This document shows positions 7,404 through 15,438 of a stretch of 23,554 bases of DNA, piece after piece. The notes beneath the pieces were generated by a model, which made no database searches, was not told where the DNA came from, and saw only the letters and a program-made list of their open reading frames with translations. The stretch comes from JAZFYD01 sp036443405 (GTDB taxonomy: Bacteria; Planctomycetota; PLA2): positions 1 to 23,554 of the forward strand of contig JAZFYD010000111.1 in NCBI GenBank assembly GCA_036443405.1. Direction: 5' to 3'. The position numbers and the translations under genes are program-made. Every line of letters begins with the position of its first letter. Position 1 is the stretch's first letter.

Positions 7404-8228
7404 ATGCGAAAGCGGCTTGCGACGATTGGCGTGTTGACGGCACTCGTGTTCCAGGGAGGGAGTTGCTCGGGCAGCAATGACCCTAAGCAGATTCTCGCCG
7501 AGCTCATTGCGCTGGAGAAAATCTTCGGGCCGATCGACAACGGCGGGCTGTCGCTGCTCGGCCAGATCGACTCAAATCGATGGGACGCGCCCGTTGGCGG
7601 TCTCACTTGCTGGAGCGCACCGTCGGTAGACAAAAAAGCCCCGACGCACAGTGGTACGGACATCATTTCGATCGGACTCAGCGGGAAGTACATCGGCGCG
7701 GACGATCTCATAGAAATCAACTCGCAGTTCCCTGAGGGCCAGGGTTCACTCGGCTACTCCGTCTACGGCGGGTCGAGCTTCTCGCCGGGTTGGTACATGT
7801 TCGCCTGGATGGCAATGAAGGACGACGTCGCCATCAACGACGACACGCGGTTTTACGACTACGCCGCCGTCTTCGACATGGACGACAACTCCAGCAACAA
7901 CTACGCCCCCAGCTCTTCGTTCCCGGACGACTTCTTCATCGGCACGGACTACTGGCTTCGCCTGCAAAAGAGCCCCGGTAACCCCTGGACGCTCGGCGCG
8001 ACCGACGCGCGAGACAACGAGTTCGAAAATCTCGTCGCCGAAGCGCGCGCGATGGTCTGCGACAACGCCATCGTGTTCATGCTCCCGATGACCGGATTCC
8101 CCATGGGCGCGACCTACTATCCGCCCTACCGGATGACGACGTTCACGCATCCAGGCGACTTCGGAGAGAACTCGGGCGATTGGTCCGGGACGACTACCCG
8201 TTCCGTCACGATCCTCTGGCCAGGCTGA
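7404..8228 (+). CDS. Secreted or lipoprotein-like protein of unknown function
   Basis: A 274-aa protein. Residues 1-20 form a short signal peptide (MRKRLATIGVLTALVFQGGS) followed by Cys21. The residue at -3 of the Cys is Gly, so the lipobox is poor. The remainder is acidic and beta-rich with many aromatic and Asn/Asp residues (for example YDYAAVFDMDDNSSNNYAP), and has no motif that I recognise. The start is set by GGAGG 9 nt upstream. Its end overlaps the frame of the following secretin-domain gene by 49 nt. One extra base near 8222 would fuse the two frames, so the pair may be one broken gene; however, this protein does not look like secretin N-domains. It is bracketed by two paralogous DUF2007-like genes. 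Confidence 0.75.
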   Translation: MRKRLATIGVLTALVFQGGSCSGSNDPKQILAELIALEKIFGPIDNGGLSLLGQIDSNRWDAPVGGLTCWSAPSVDKKAPTHSGTDIISIGLSGKYIGADDLIEINSQFPEGQGSLGYSVYGGSSFSPGWYMFAWMAMKDDVAINDDTRFYDYAAVFDMDDNSSNNYAPSSSFPDDFFIGTDYWLRLQKSPGNPWTLGATDARDNEFENLVAEARAMVCDNAIVFMLPMTGFPMGATYYPPYRMTTFTHPGDFGENSGDWSGTTTRSVTILWPG

Positions 8229-9238
8229 GTTCGGACCAACGGTTGGCGGCGACCCCCCAGGTGGACATCAAGGTTTCCTACGCGAGCGTCGGGGACGACT
8301 TCCTCTCCGACCAGGGCATCTCGCTCGGTTTGAGCTATCAGTTCAGTGACACTCGGGACACGTTCTTCGGTGGAACCAGCACGCACGACGACACGGTCTT
8401 CGTGGAAGGAACGCTGCTCGGCGGCATGGATGCCAAGAGCCTCATCCCGGACGGTGCGATGAAGGGCGTCTTCCTGCCCTACGCGATGGTGAACCTGCAG
8501 AACCAAGATCCGGACAGCTCGGTGTTCACGCGTCTGCCCGGCGAGGGCGACTTCGAGCTGACGGATCCGATGAATTTCGGAATGCCGACAAATCTCAACG
8601 TGGACCTGCGTGCGACCGAGTTCAGCAGCAACTTCTCGGAGTCGCTGGATTTTGAACTGCGCGCGGCGTACACGAACTCCATCACCCGCGACTCGATCCT
8701 CTCGGCGGCCCGCGCCGACAGCAGCAACGTCGTGATCGATGTCAGCGAGTCGTGGCTTTATACGCGCCAAAACGGGCTCTTCCATCTGCGCAACGAACCC
8801 GGCAACGTGAACGATCTCGAGTCTTCATTCCAGAGCGCCGTCAACGAAATCGGCGCGGACAACAACATCGTCGACGTCGGCATCACGCTCGACATCACGC
8901 CGCGCATCGTCGGAGATCAGATCGAAATCGAACTGGTTCCGAGCACACGCGGCCTCAGCTTCGTGACCAGCACGCGGTTCGACATCGACGGTGTCATGAG
9001 CGCCGCGCGAATTCCGGTCATCGAACGCGGTGGCGTGGCGACCACCATTCCCGTGGCCGACGGCGATACGGTCGTCCTCGGCGGCATCCGGGACATCAAC
9101 ACGCAGGACGAGACCGACGGCGTTCCGTTCCTGGCCAACATCCCGCTGTTGAATCGCGCCTTCCAAAACGACGCGACCATGGATGACTCACGCGACCTCA
9201 TCGTGTTCATCACCGCGAGAATCGTTATCGACCACTAA
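8180..9238 (+). CDS. Secretin C-terminal domain protein (GspD/PilQ family), lacking N-domains and signal peptide
   Basis: 352 aa if it starts at the TTG at 8180; a TTG at 8243 or a GTG at 8261 would avoid the overlap, and none has a clear ribosome site. From about residue 27 the protein follows the secretin core: PQVDIKVSYASVGDDFLSD then GISLGL (family pattern QVxIExxIVEVxxxxxxxxG), SILSAARADSSNVVIDVSES (family pattern LSAPRVTTxNNxxAxI), the amphipathic strands DVGITLDITPRIVGDQIEIEL, VADGDTVVLGGI, then VPFLANIPLLNRAFQ and RDLIVFITARIV, which are diagnostic C-terminal motifs. Secretins form multimeric outer-membrane channels, but normally carry a signal peptide and periplasmic N0/N1-type domains; both are absent here. 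It could be the tail of a frameshifted gene (with 7404-8228), a decayed secretin, or a domain protein supplied by another N-terminal partner. No other secretion or pilus gene is in the window. Confidence 0.8.
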   Translation: MVRDDYPFRHDPLARLSSDQRLAATPQVDIKVSYASVGDDFLSDQGISLGLSYQFSDTRDTFFGGTSTHDDTVFVEGTLLGGMDAKSLIPDGAMKGVFLPYAMVNLQNQDPDSSVFTRLPGEGDFELTDPMNFGMPTNLNVDLRATEFSSNFSESLDFELRAAYTNSITRDSILSAARADSSNVVIDVSESWLYTRQNGLFHLRNEPGNVNDLESSFQSAVNEIGADNNIVDVGITLDITPRIVGDQIEIELVPSTRGLSFVTSTRFDIDGVMSAARIPVIERGGVATTIPVADGDTVVLGGIRDINTQDETDGVPFLANIPLLNRAFQNDATMDDSRDLIVFITARIVIDH

Positions 9239-9256
9239 CCACCAGGAGTTCCAAAA

Positions 9257-9291
9257 CCGGCACCGTGCCAAGAACGTGGGCACGGTGCCGG
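9257..9291 (+). terminator. Strong hairpin, possible transcription terminator
   Basis: CCGGCACCGTGCC (9257-9269), a 9-nt loop AAGAACGTG, then GGCACGGTGCCGG (9279-9291): a perfect 13-bp stem 18 nt after the stop of the secretin-domain gene. No T-tract follows, so it may be a factor-dependent end, an mRNA 3' stabiliser or a dispersed palindromic repeat. It separates the secretin gene from the promoter of the next gene. Confidence 0.5.
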
Positions 9292-9305
9292 ACCGCACTT
9301 CGCGT

Positions 9306-9311
9306 TAGAAT
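9306..9311 (+). promoter_or_regulatory. Putative -10 box TAGAAT, 10 nt before the start
   Basis: The same GTTAGAATCAAACG as at 6859-6872, again 10 nt from TAGAAT to the ATG (9322). Conservation between paralogues that diverge more in the coding sequence supports a functional promoter or a recent duplication that included it. Confidence 0.45.
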
Positions 9312-9321
9312 CAAACGTCTG

Positions 9322-9783
9322 ATGACCGTGCCCATTGTGACCATCGCCTCGTTCGACAACGAACTCGGGGCGAATCTGGCGATGGCGCGGCTCGTCGAGG
9401 CTGGCCTTCACGCGTCGCTCATCGACCAAGAGCTCGCCACGAGCATCCTGAACGGGATGGCGAACGGCCGAGTTGGACTCCAAGTTCACGCGACGGACGC
9501 GAAACAGGCGCGTGCGCTCCTACCCCAAAACGCGCCGGACACGAGTGCCGCCTTCATCCAATCACCCGCCCGACGCGCCTTCAACGTCGCCGTGCTGGGC
9601 CTCGTGATGCAGCCTCTGGCGCTCTACTCGATCTGGCTCCTCTGGTCGCTGAGACGTCGGTACGGGGAGTTCGAACCCGCGGACCGCCGACTGGTGAGGT
9701 GGGCGGCGATCGTGAACCTGGCCACGATCGCCATCGTGGCGGGTCTCGTGATCGTCTCCTACTTCTTTTGGCCCAGGTTCTGA
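9322..9783 (+). CDS. DUF2007-like domain protein with two C-terminal membrane segments (copy B)
   Basis: A 153-aa protein from the ATG at 9322. An upstream in-frame ATG at 9265 lies inside the hairpin and promoter and is rejected because the paralogue at 6876 begins with the same MTVPIVT. Residues 1-72 are DUF2007-like (ASFDNELGANLAMARLVEAG, then VGLQVHATDAKQARALLP). Membrane helices lie at about 91-111 (VAVLGLVMQPLALYSIWLLW) and 128-150 (AIVNLATIAIVAGLVIVSYFF). The membrane part is also conserved with copy A (VLG, SIW and RRLVRWA-type positions), so the whole gene was duplicated, not only the domain. Function is unknown. Confidence 0.82.
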   Translation: MTVPIVTIASFDNELGANLAMARLVEAGLHASLIDQELATSILNGMANGRVGLQVHATDAKQARALLPQNAPDTSAAFIQSPARRAFNVAVLGLVMQPLALYSIWLLWSLRRRYGEFEPADRRLVRWAAIVNLATIAIVAGLVIVSYFFWPRF

Positions 9784-9964
9784 ATCGGCCGCAGCGACGA
9801 CGCAGCCCGTAGCCAGCCGTCGCGACGACCAGACGATGCGCTTCAACTCCACGCTGGCGCCGTCCGGATCGAGAATCAAGATCACGAAACCGTCGAGCAC
9901 ACCGTCTCGGTCGATCGCCAGGTACGTGGTCGCGGGATCCCCTGCCAGGCCGAACGCGCTACCG
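9784..9964 (-). pseudogene. Remnant of a GNAT-type acetyltransferase
   Basis: On the minus strand, between two genes, one frame reads GDPATTYLAIDRDG then VLDGFVILILDPDGASVELK and RIVWSSRRLATG. This is the central GNAT pattern: a strand with YLA(V/I)D, then GFVIL, then (V)ELKRIVV and the start of the RGxGxG acetyl-CoA loop. The N-terminal part is gone (a TGA in this frame lies within the end of the gene at 9959-11200), and beyond the loop the frame runs into antisense of the DUF2007 gene. There is no start codon with a ribosome site, so it is a fragment. The resemblance is pattern recognition only. Confidence 0.45.
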
Positions 9965-11200
9965 ACGCTTCATGCCGATTTCGGTGAGTGACTCGAAGAA
10001 CATCTGCAGTTCGGGGTCCTTGGGGTCGGAACCCGGGTACTCATCTATCAGCAAGGTGAAGTGGCGGGCGCCGTACTTGCCGTTCCACTCGTAGCTCAGG
10101 CTGCGCCGCCGGAGGCCTTTCTTCCCGGAGTCGACCACCTCCAAGAGGAACGCTTTGCGAAACTCGCGATTGATCTTCACGGCGCGAGGCCTCTTGATTT
10201 TCCCTTCCGGGATCTCGCGGTTCGCGCGTTTCTCCCACCGCCGCATGCGCTTCTTCGGATCTTTCTCTCGCGTCTTGTTGCCGATGTCCGGGTACTCGGC
10301 CGGAAACGCAAACACGTGGATGTCACGAACCAACCGGCCACACGGACCCCGCTGCCGAATCCGGTCGTTTTTGGCGACGCTCCAAAACTCGCCGTAGGGC
10401 ACGCCGAACCGGAGCAACTTCAGAGCGTCGTGCGTGTCCAAGATGAACTCGGGCTGCATGCGCAGTTTCTTCTCGCTCCGGCACCACGTGACCGCGCCGT
10501 TGTGGACCTCGACCAACGCTTGCTTCTCCACGTTGGCACGCTCCGCGATGCCGCGCAGCCTCTGCAGCGCCGTCGGCAACTCTTTCTTCAGGGCCCCGGC
10601 GCCGGCGCCCGCGGCTTGACGTTTCCACTCCGCGAGGCGGTACGCCCAAAATGCAGGGGCAGCGTCCGACGTGCCTGCAATCTCACGTGCCTGCGCCAGT
10701 ACCTCGTCCGTCGGCGCTCCTTCTTGCTCCGCAAGCTCTACGAGAATCGTGACCGCGTGCGAGCGCGCGAGCGGCGCCTTGCCGTCGTGGTATTCCGCGA
10801 GCTCGATCGCCGCCGCACGCCACATCGGGAACCCGTCCTCGCCCGTCGCAATCTTGTAGCGAGCCCTGAAGACATCGCACCGCGCCTTCAACGCGCGGTG
10901 ACTCGAGGAGTTCGCTTCGCCCGCCACCCGTCCGATCTCCTGGATCTTGGCGACCAACGGCGCGAGGTCCCCGCGTTTGGCCCTCCCAGTGGCGTCAATC
11001 CGCTCGAGCGCCACACGCATGAGTTCCTCACACGATTGCGGGTGCGCTGTGTACCACCGCACCAGCCCGTCATAGAGCAACTCGACCGCTCCCGGGACCT
11101 TCCCGGCTCTCACCGCGTCCAACGTCGCCGTGTGTTCCGCGTACGAACCGAACGCGGTCGATGCGAACAGAAGCACCGCAATTCCGAACCGCAGCCTCAT
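9959..11200 (-). CDS. Secreted protein of unknown function
   Basis: A 413-aa protein from the ATG at 11200-11198, chosen because a signal peptide (MRLRFGIAVLLFASTAFGSYA) starts there, although the frame stays open far upstream. The mature part begins with an alpha-helical region of about 240 residues (ELAEYHDGKAPLARSHAVTI, ILVELAEQEGAPTDEVLAQA), possibly TPR- or HEAT-like but without a clear repeat. It ends in a basic C-terminal region rich in Lys/Arg (REKDPKKRMRRWEKRANREI), closing with FTLLIDEYPGSDPKDPELQM. No catalytic motif was recognised. It is divergently transcribed from the gene at 11273, with 72 bp between starts. Its stop overlaps the GNAT remnant. Confidence 0.75.
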   Translation of the reverse strand: MRLRFGIAVLLFASTAFGSYAEHTATLDAVRAGKVPGAVELLYDGLVRWYTAHPQSCEELMRVALERIDATGRAKRGDLAPLVAKIQEIGRVAGEANSSSHRALKARCDVFRARYKIATGEDGFPMWRAAAIELAEYHDGKAPLARSHAVTILVELAEQEGAPTDEVLAQAREIAGTSDAAPAFWAYRLAEWKRQAAGAGAGALKKELPTALQRLRGIAERANVEKQALVEVHNGAVTWCRSEKKLRMQPEFILDTHDALKLLRFGVPYGEFWSVAKNDRIRQRGPCGRLVRDIHVFAFPAEYPDIGNKTREKDPKKRMRRWEKRANREIPEGKIKRPRAVKINREFRKAFLLEVVDSGKKGLRRRSLSYEWNGKYGARHFTLLIDEYPGSDPKDPELQMFFESLTEIGMKRR

Positions 11201-11207
11201 GGACGCG

Positions 11208-11213
11208 AGGCTA
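11208..11213 (-). promoter_or_regulatory. Putative -10 box TAGCCT, 7 nt before the start
   Basis: On the minus strand GATAGCCT precedes the ATG at 11200 by 7 nt, and no Shine-Dalgarno sequence is present. It mirrors GATAACCT on the plus strand before the divergent gene at 11273. Confidence 0.35.
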
Positions 11214-11261
11214 TCACATCTCAAACGGGCCCCGCTCAGCGAAAGGTCCCGGAACTGCCGA

Positions 11262-11267
11262 TAACCT
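11262..11267 (+). promoter_or_regulatory. Putative -10 box TAACCT, 5 nt before the start
   Basis: GATAACCT ends 5 nt before the GTG at 11273. With a -10 box here transcription would start at or next to the GTG, giving a leaderless mRNA. No Shine-Dalgarno sequence is present. Confidence 0.4.
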
Positions 11268-11272
11268 GAGTC

Positions 11273-14005
11273 GTGAGCGACTCTTCGGAAACACGCGGCG
11301 GCCCGATCGATTGGTTCTTGTACAACGCGACCGTCTTTGTCGCGTCGGCGTGCGTCATGTCCGTGGAGATCCTGTCGACGCGGCTCGCCGCGCGCTATCT
11401 CGGATCGTCGCTCTACACGTGGACGTCGGCCATCGGCGTCGTGCTCGCCGGCATCTCGCTCGGCAACTACATCGGCGGTCGCATCGCAGATCGCTTTCCG
11501 CCCAAGAAGACGCTGTCGCGCCTGTTCGTTCTCTCGTCGCTCTTCTGCGTCCTGATCCCCATCCTGAACCGCTGGGTTGGCGACTGGCGCGCGCTCGAAG
11601 CACTCTCCTGGCCCGCGCGCATCTTCTGGCACTTCGTGCTCACGTTCCTCGCGCCGGCCACGCTGCTCGGCACCATGGGGCCGGTGGTCGCGACGATGGC
11701 GCTCGACTTGGGCCGCGCGACGGGCCGCACGATCGGCACCATCTACGCGTGGGGCGCGATCGGAAGCATCGTCGGCACGTTCCTCGCCGGGTTCTTCCTC
11801 GTGGCCGCGATGGGAACCGAGGGCGCCGTGCTTCTCATAGCCGGCGTGCTCGCTCTGGTTGGGATCGTCTACAGCAGAAAGAGCTGGCCGCCGTATGCGT
11901 GGGCCGGCGTCTGCCTCGCTGCCGTGCTCTTGAGCCAAAGCTCCGCGCCGGGCGCGCGGTCGTTCGCGGCGGGCATCGGGCTGGCTGACCCGCACAACAA
12001 ACACATGCTGTTTCACGAGGACAGCCAATACCAGCGCGTCACCGTCGAGGTCGACGGCCCTTACGGACGCAAGATGGTCCTCGACAAGTTGATGCACAGC
12101 CAAGTCGACCTTCGCGACCCGCTCGAGCTCAAGTACGAATACGAGGGCGTCTACGCCGAGGTGATGAAGCGGTCGCGCCCCGGCACCGCCCCGATCCGGG
12201 CGCTCATGATCGGCGGCGGCGGTTTCGTGTTTCCGCGCTACATGGAGCTCATCTATCCGGGAAGCCACATCGAGGTAGCGGAACTCGACCCTGTCGTCAC
12301 GGAAGCCGCGTTCGCGACGTTCGGCCTCCCGAAGGACACGTCGATCCACATCTTCAACATGGACGGTCGCAACCACGTGACCGACCTCCTGCGGCGGAAG
12401 AGAGACGGCGAGGCGCTGCCGCCGTTCGACTTCATCCTGACCGACGCGTTCAGCGACTATTCCGTCCCGTACCACCTCACCACCGTCGAGTTCGTGCGCC
12501 AGATCGATGGATTGCTCGGCGACCGTGGCGTCTACATGCTGAACATGATCGACAGCTTCCAGGTTGGCCGGTTCCTCGGCGCCACCGTGCACACGCTGCG
12601 GGAGGTCTTCGATCACGTGTACGTCTGCTCGACCGGCTCCTTGGAGGCACGCCGCAACACGTGGGTGGTCGTCGCGAGCAAGACGCGCATCGGCCTGTCG
12701 GGCCTTTTCGACACGCTGCGATCGTCACGTCTCGACATGACCGGCTCGGTTCTGCAGCCGCGCCACATCAAGGAGCTGCTGGAACGAAATGCCGGGCTCG
12801 TTCTGACCGACGACTACGCACCCGTTGAAAACATGCTCGCGCTCGTCGCACAAACCTACGGCGAGGGCCTGGGCGACGAGCGGGAACATGAAACCGCGAT
12901 CGAAGCCGCGCGTTTGGTGGACGCGAACGAACTCGATCGCGCCATCGCGCTCTGCCGCGCGGAACTGAAGGCGCGCCCGCGGGCCGCGCAAATGCACTAC
13001 CTGATGGGCGCGGCGCTGATCAAGCAGGGCAAAGCGGACGAAGCGATCCGGGAGTTCAATGCCGAGTTGCAGATCGACCCCAAGTTCTTCTACGCGGAAC
13101 TCGCCATCGGCCGCATCCACGAGAGCCGTAGCGATTTTGACGCCGCGATCCTCGCGTACCGGCGAATCTTGAAGCGCGACGCCGGGAACGGCGACGCCCT
13201 GCACGCGCTCAGCCTCGCGCTGCGCGCCCAAAAGAAACCGGAGCGCGCGCTCGAGGTTCTCGATGGCGGCATCAAGAGACGGCCGGGGTACGTCCGTCTG
13301 CACATCGAACGCGCGCACACGCTGCGCAAACTCGGCCGCCGCGACGACGCGTTCTCGGCATTCGAACGGGCCTGGACCCTCGACCCGGACTACCCCGGAA
13401 TCCGGCATGACTACGGCGTCGCCCTGTTCAACGCTGGCCGCATCGACGATGCGATCGCGATCTTCCGACGCGCGCTCGAGGACGAATCCGACGACGCTCG
13501 CCTGCACAACCAACTCGGCCGTGCGCTCGCGGGCAAGAACGAGGCGGCCAAAGCGCTGAAGGCGTTTGAGAGGGCCGCGGAGCTTGCGCCGGAGAATCCG
13601 CGCTTCCGGGCGAACCTCGGTCTCGCGTACTCGGGCCAGGGCAACGACACCGGGGCGGCGCGCGAATTCCGGGCATGCCTGAAACACGATGCGGACAACG
13701 CCGCCGTGCTCAACGCGCTCGTGCGCCTGCTCGCGTCGTCGCCCGACGACACCGTGCGTAACGGCGAGGAGGCGATCCGCCTCGCAGGCCGCCTCGGGAC
13801 TCTCATCGGCTCGACGCATCCGCAGGCCCTCGACAGCCTCGCGATCGCGTACGCCGAAGCGGGCCGTTTCGACGACGCGGTCGAGACCGCGGCAAGCGCG
13901 CTCGCCGCCGCCGAACAAAACGACATGGCCGAACTGGCTGCCGCGATCCGCGAACGCTTGGCGCAATACGGGGCCAACAAGCCGTTCCGCACGCCGCGGC
14001 GTTGA
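11273..14005 (+). CDS. Membrane-bound spermidine-synthase-like protein fused to C-terminal TPR repeats
   Basis: A 910-aa, three-part protein. Residues about 15-225 hold roughly seven membrane helices of the MFS-like type found in fused spermidine synthases (VEILSTRLAARYLGSSLYTW, TSAIGVVLAGISLGNYIGG). Residues about 250-525 are a Rossmann methyltransferase-like spermidine synthase domain: SQYQRVTV at 251-258, the nucleotide loop IRALMIGGGGFVF at 308-320, the acidic EVAELDP at 334-340, ILTDAFSDYSVPYHL at 388-401, and LTDDYAPVENML at 511-522. Residues about 540-900 form some nine TPR units (for example YLMGAALIKQGKADEAIREF). The usual GGGDG of spermidine synthases reads GGGGF here, and the substrate is unknown; such fused proteins often have no proven polyamine activity. 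The GTG start is supported by the nearby -10-like box and by the immediate start of the membrane domain. Confidence 0.88.
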   Translation: MSDSSETRGGPIDWFLYNATVFVASACVMSVEILSTRLAARYLGSSLYTWTSAIGVVLAGISLGNYIGGRIADRFPPKKTLSRLFVLSSLFCVLIPILNRWVGDWRALEALSWPARIFWHFVLTFLAPATLLGTMGPVVATMALDLGRATGRTIGTIYAWGAIGSIVGTFLAGFFLVAAMGTEGAVLLIAGVLALVGIVYSRKSWPPYAWAGVCLAAVLLSQSSAPGARSFAAGIGLADPHNKHMLFHEDSQYQRVTVEVDGPYGRKMVLDKLMHSQVDLRDPLELKYEYEGVYAEVMKRSRPGTAPIRALMIGGGGFVFPRYMELIYPGSHIEVAELDPVVTEAAFATFGLPKDTSIHIFNMDGRNHVTDLLRRKRDGEALPPFDFILTDAFSDYSVPYHLTTVEFVRQIDGLLGDRGVYMLNMIDSFQVGRFLGATVHTLREVFDHVYVCSTGSLEARRNTWVVVASKTRIGLSGLFDTLRSSRLDMTGSVLQPRHIKELLERNAGLVLTDDYAPVENMLALVAQTYGEGLGDEREHETAIEAARLVDANELDRAIALCRAELKARPRAAQMHYLMGAALIKQGKADEAIREFNAELQIDPKFFYAELAIGRIHESRSDFDAAILAYRRILKRDAGNGDALHALSLALRAQKKPERALEVLDGGIKRRPGYVRLHIERAHTLRKLGRRDDAFSAFERAWTLDPDYPGIRHDYGVALFNAGRIDDAIAIFRRALEDESDDARLHNQLGRALAGKNEAAKALKAFERAAELAPENPRFRANLGLAYSGQGNDTGAAREFRACLKHDADNAAVLNALVRLLASSPDDTVRNGEEAIRLAGRLGTLIGSTHPQALDSLAIAYAEAGRFDDAVETAASALAAAEQNDMAELAAAIRERLAQYGANKPFRTPRR

Positions 14006-14030
14006 CCGCGACAGTTTCGCTGCGAACCGG

Positions 14031-14050
14031 CCCGTGGCCGGCCCCACGGG
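14031..14050 (+). terminator. GC-rich hairpin after the TPR-fusion gene, possible terminator
   Basis: CCCGTGG (14031-14037), loop CCGGCC (itself palindromic), CCACGGG (14044-14050), 26 nt after the stop at 14005. No U-tract follows, so termination by it is only a possibility. Confidence 0.4.
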
Positions 14051-15208
14051 TCAGCGGGTTGCCGGCAACCACGAAACCACCGGCCCGAAACGAATCACGC
14101 CGAGCGTGTCGTTACCGGCCACTGCGGCGCAGATGAACGGCACCGCTCCCGCGGACGTCTCAACGTTCCCATTCGGATGTTCCACGCGCGCCCGACTTGG
14201 ATTGTCGCCCTCGTGGCGGCACTGGCGATGGCGGGCGCTACCCTCCACAGTGAGCCGGAGCGTGACGCCCCGAGTGAACCCGCCCGGGCGCGGAAACCGG
14301 ATCCGGACGGCGGTCTCTCCCACTACCTCCGGTCGGTGCGGCCGGCGGAGGAGCGCGACGGGCACGCGTGGAACGTCAAACGCATGCTGCCGCGGCTGCT
14401 CTCTCCGCGGCCTCGCGAAAAACACCCGCCGCCGCTGCCGCAGTGTCGGGCACTTGCGGGGGATGGGACCTACACGCAGCGGATCCAACCGTACTTCGAA
14501 GCACTTTCGTTGCCCGCAGCGGAACTTTACTCCGCATCGCACTCGACCCAGTCCGATGTGCGGTCGATTGTTCAGAGCATCAAGAACGAGTGGACCGCGC
14601 TGCACCGCCTGCTCGCGCAACCGCCGGGACCACTCCGGTGCGCATTCTGACCAAGCACTACCCGCGGCCGGACCTTCCCGGTCGCTGCGTCACGCTGCAC
14701 GTCACATTCTTCTCGACCCCTGATCCGTACTTCGACGACGGCGGCCTCACGCCCGAACTCCTGAAACGCCGCGCGGGCAAGCGCATCGAGGGAGGCTTTG
14801 TCGAGATGCGCAAAACGCTTCGGTTGGATGGCGAACGCCCGCGGCTGATCGAGGTGGAGTTCGCGGCAGCCCCGAGATCGTCGGCGCATTTCACAGGGAG
14901 TCGATCGCCGCGCAGTTGCGAGATCCCGATCTCGATGCGGTGGATGACGACGAGTTCTTCGGCGCGCACTTTCAACTCTACGGCGGCGGCCGGCCCGTGG
15001 GGGTCGTGAGCTACGACCTCTCACTCGGTTCCGGCGAGCCGCGCATGTGGAGCCGGGCCTACTCGACAACACGCACGACCGAGGAGCGGCGCTACGACAT
15101 CGAGTTGCTCGAGATCGATGCAGCCACCGCGCAAGCGTTGCTCAGACTGGTAAAAAACTCTAGCGCGGGGTGTCTCCTGGACTGGTTGCCGCTACCGCCA
15201 GCCAGATC

Positions 15209-15257
15209 CAAGTCGGCTCCCAAGTCGGTTCCAGGTTCCAAGTCGGTTCCTGGAACC
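15209..15257 (+). repeat. Short 12-bp repeats with an embedded 9-bp inverted repeat
   Basis: CAAGTCGG(C/T)TCC occurs at 15209-15220, 15221-15232 and 15239-15250. GGTTCCAGG (15227-15235) and CCTGGAACC (15249-15257) are a perfect inverted pair. In the restored frame of the broken gene the repeats encode Q-(V/F)-QVGS-type units (QIQVGSQVGSRFQVGS), so they were once a coding repeat. Confidence 0.7.
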
Positions 15258-15285
15258 GTGTCGCGACCGCGCAAGCGGCGCTGCG

Positions 15286-15438
15286 TACACGAGTTACATC
15301 GATCGGGTGCGGCACGAGGTCCGCACCCTGCCGACCGAAATCTCGCGGAGCGGTCGTGAACGCAAGAACTCCGTCAGCAGGTGCGTACGGCCATGCCGCA
15401 CCCGATCATCATAAGCGCCTTCGAATACACGAGTTACA
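15286..15438. repeat. 13-bp direct repeats enclosing a 12-bp inverted repeat
   Basis: TACACGAGTTACA occurs at 15286-15298 and 15426-15438. Between them ATCGGGTGCGGC (15302-15313) and GCCGCACCCGAT (15395-15406) are perfect inverted repeats. Both direct copies encode Y-T-S-Y in their local frames of the broken gene. The arrangement may be coincidence within a coding repeat, or the footprint of a rearrangement. Confidence 0.55.

Noticed and set aside
9265..9321. Upstream ATG at 9265 as the start of DUF2007 copy B
   Set aside because: It lies in the perfect hairpin and before the TAGAAT box. The paralogue at 6876 starts at the position equal to 9322.
14051..14176. Minus-strand frame reading AGAVPFICAAVAGNDTLGVI and FGPVVSWLPATR, which looks protein-like
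   Set aside because: It is short, has no start, is joined upstream to obvious shadow sequence and shows no family motif. It may be a remnant, but that could not be supported.
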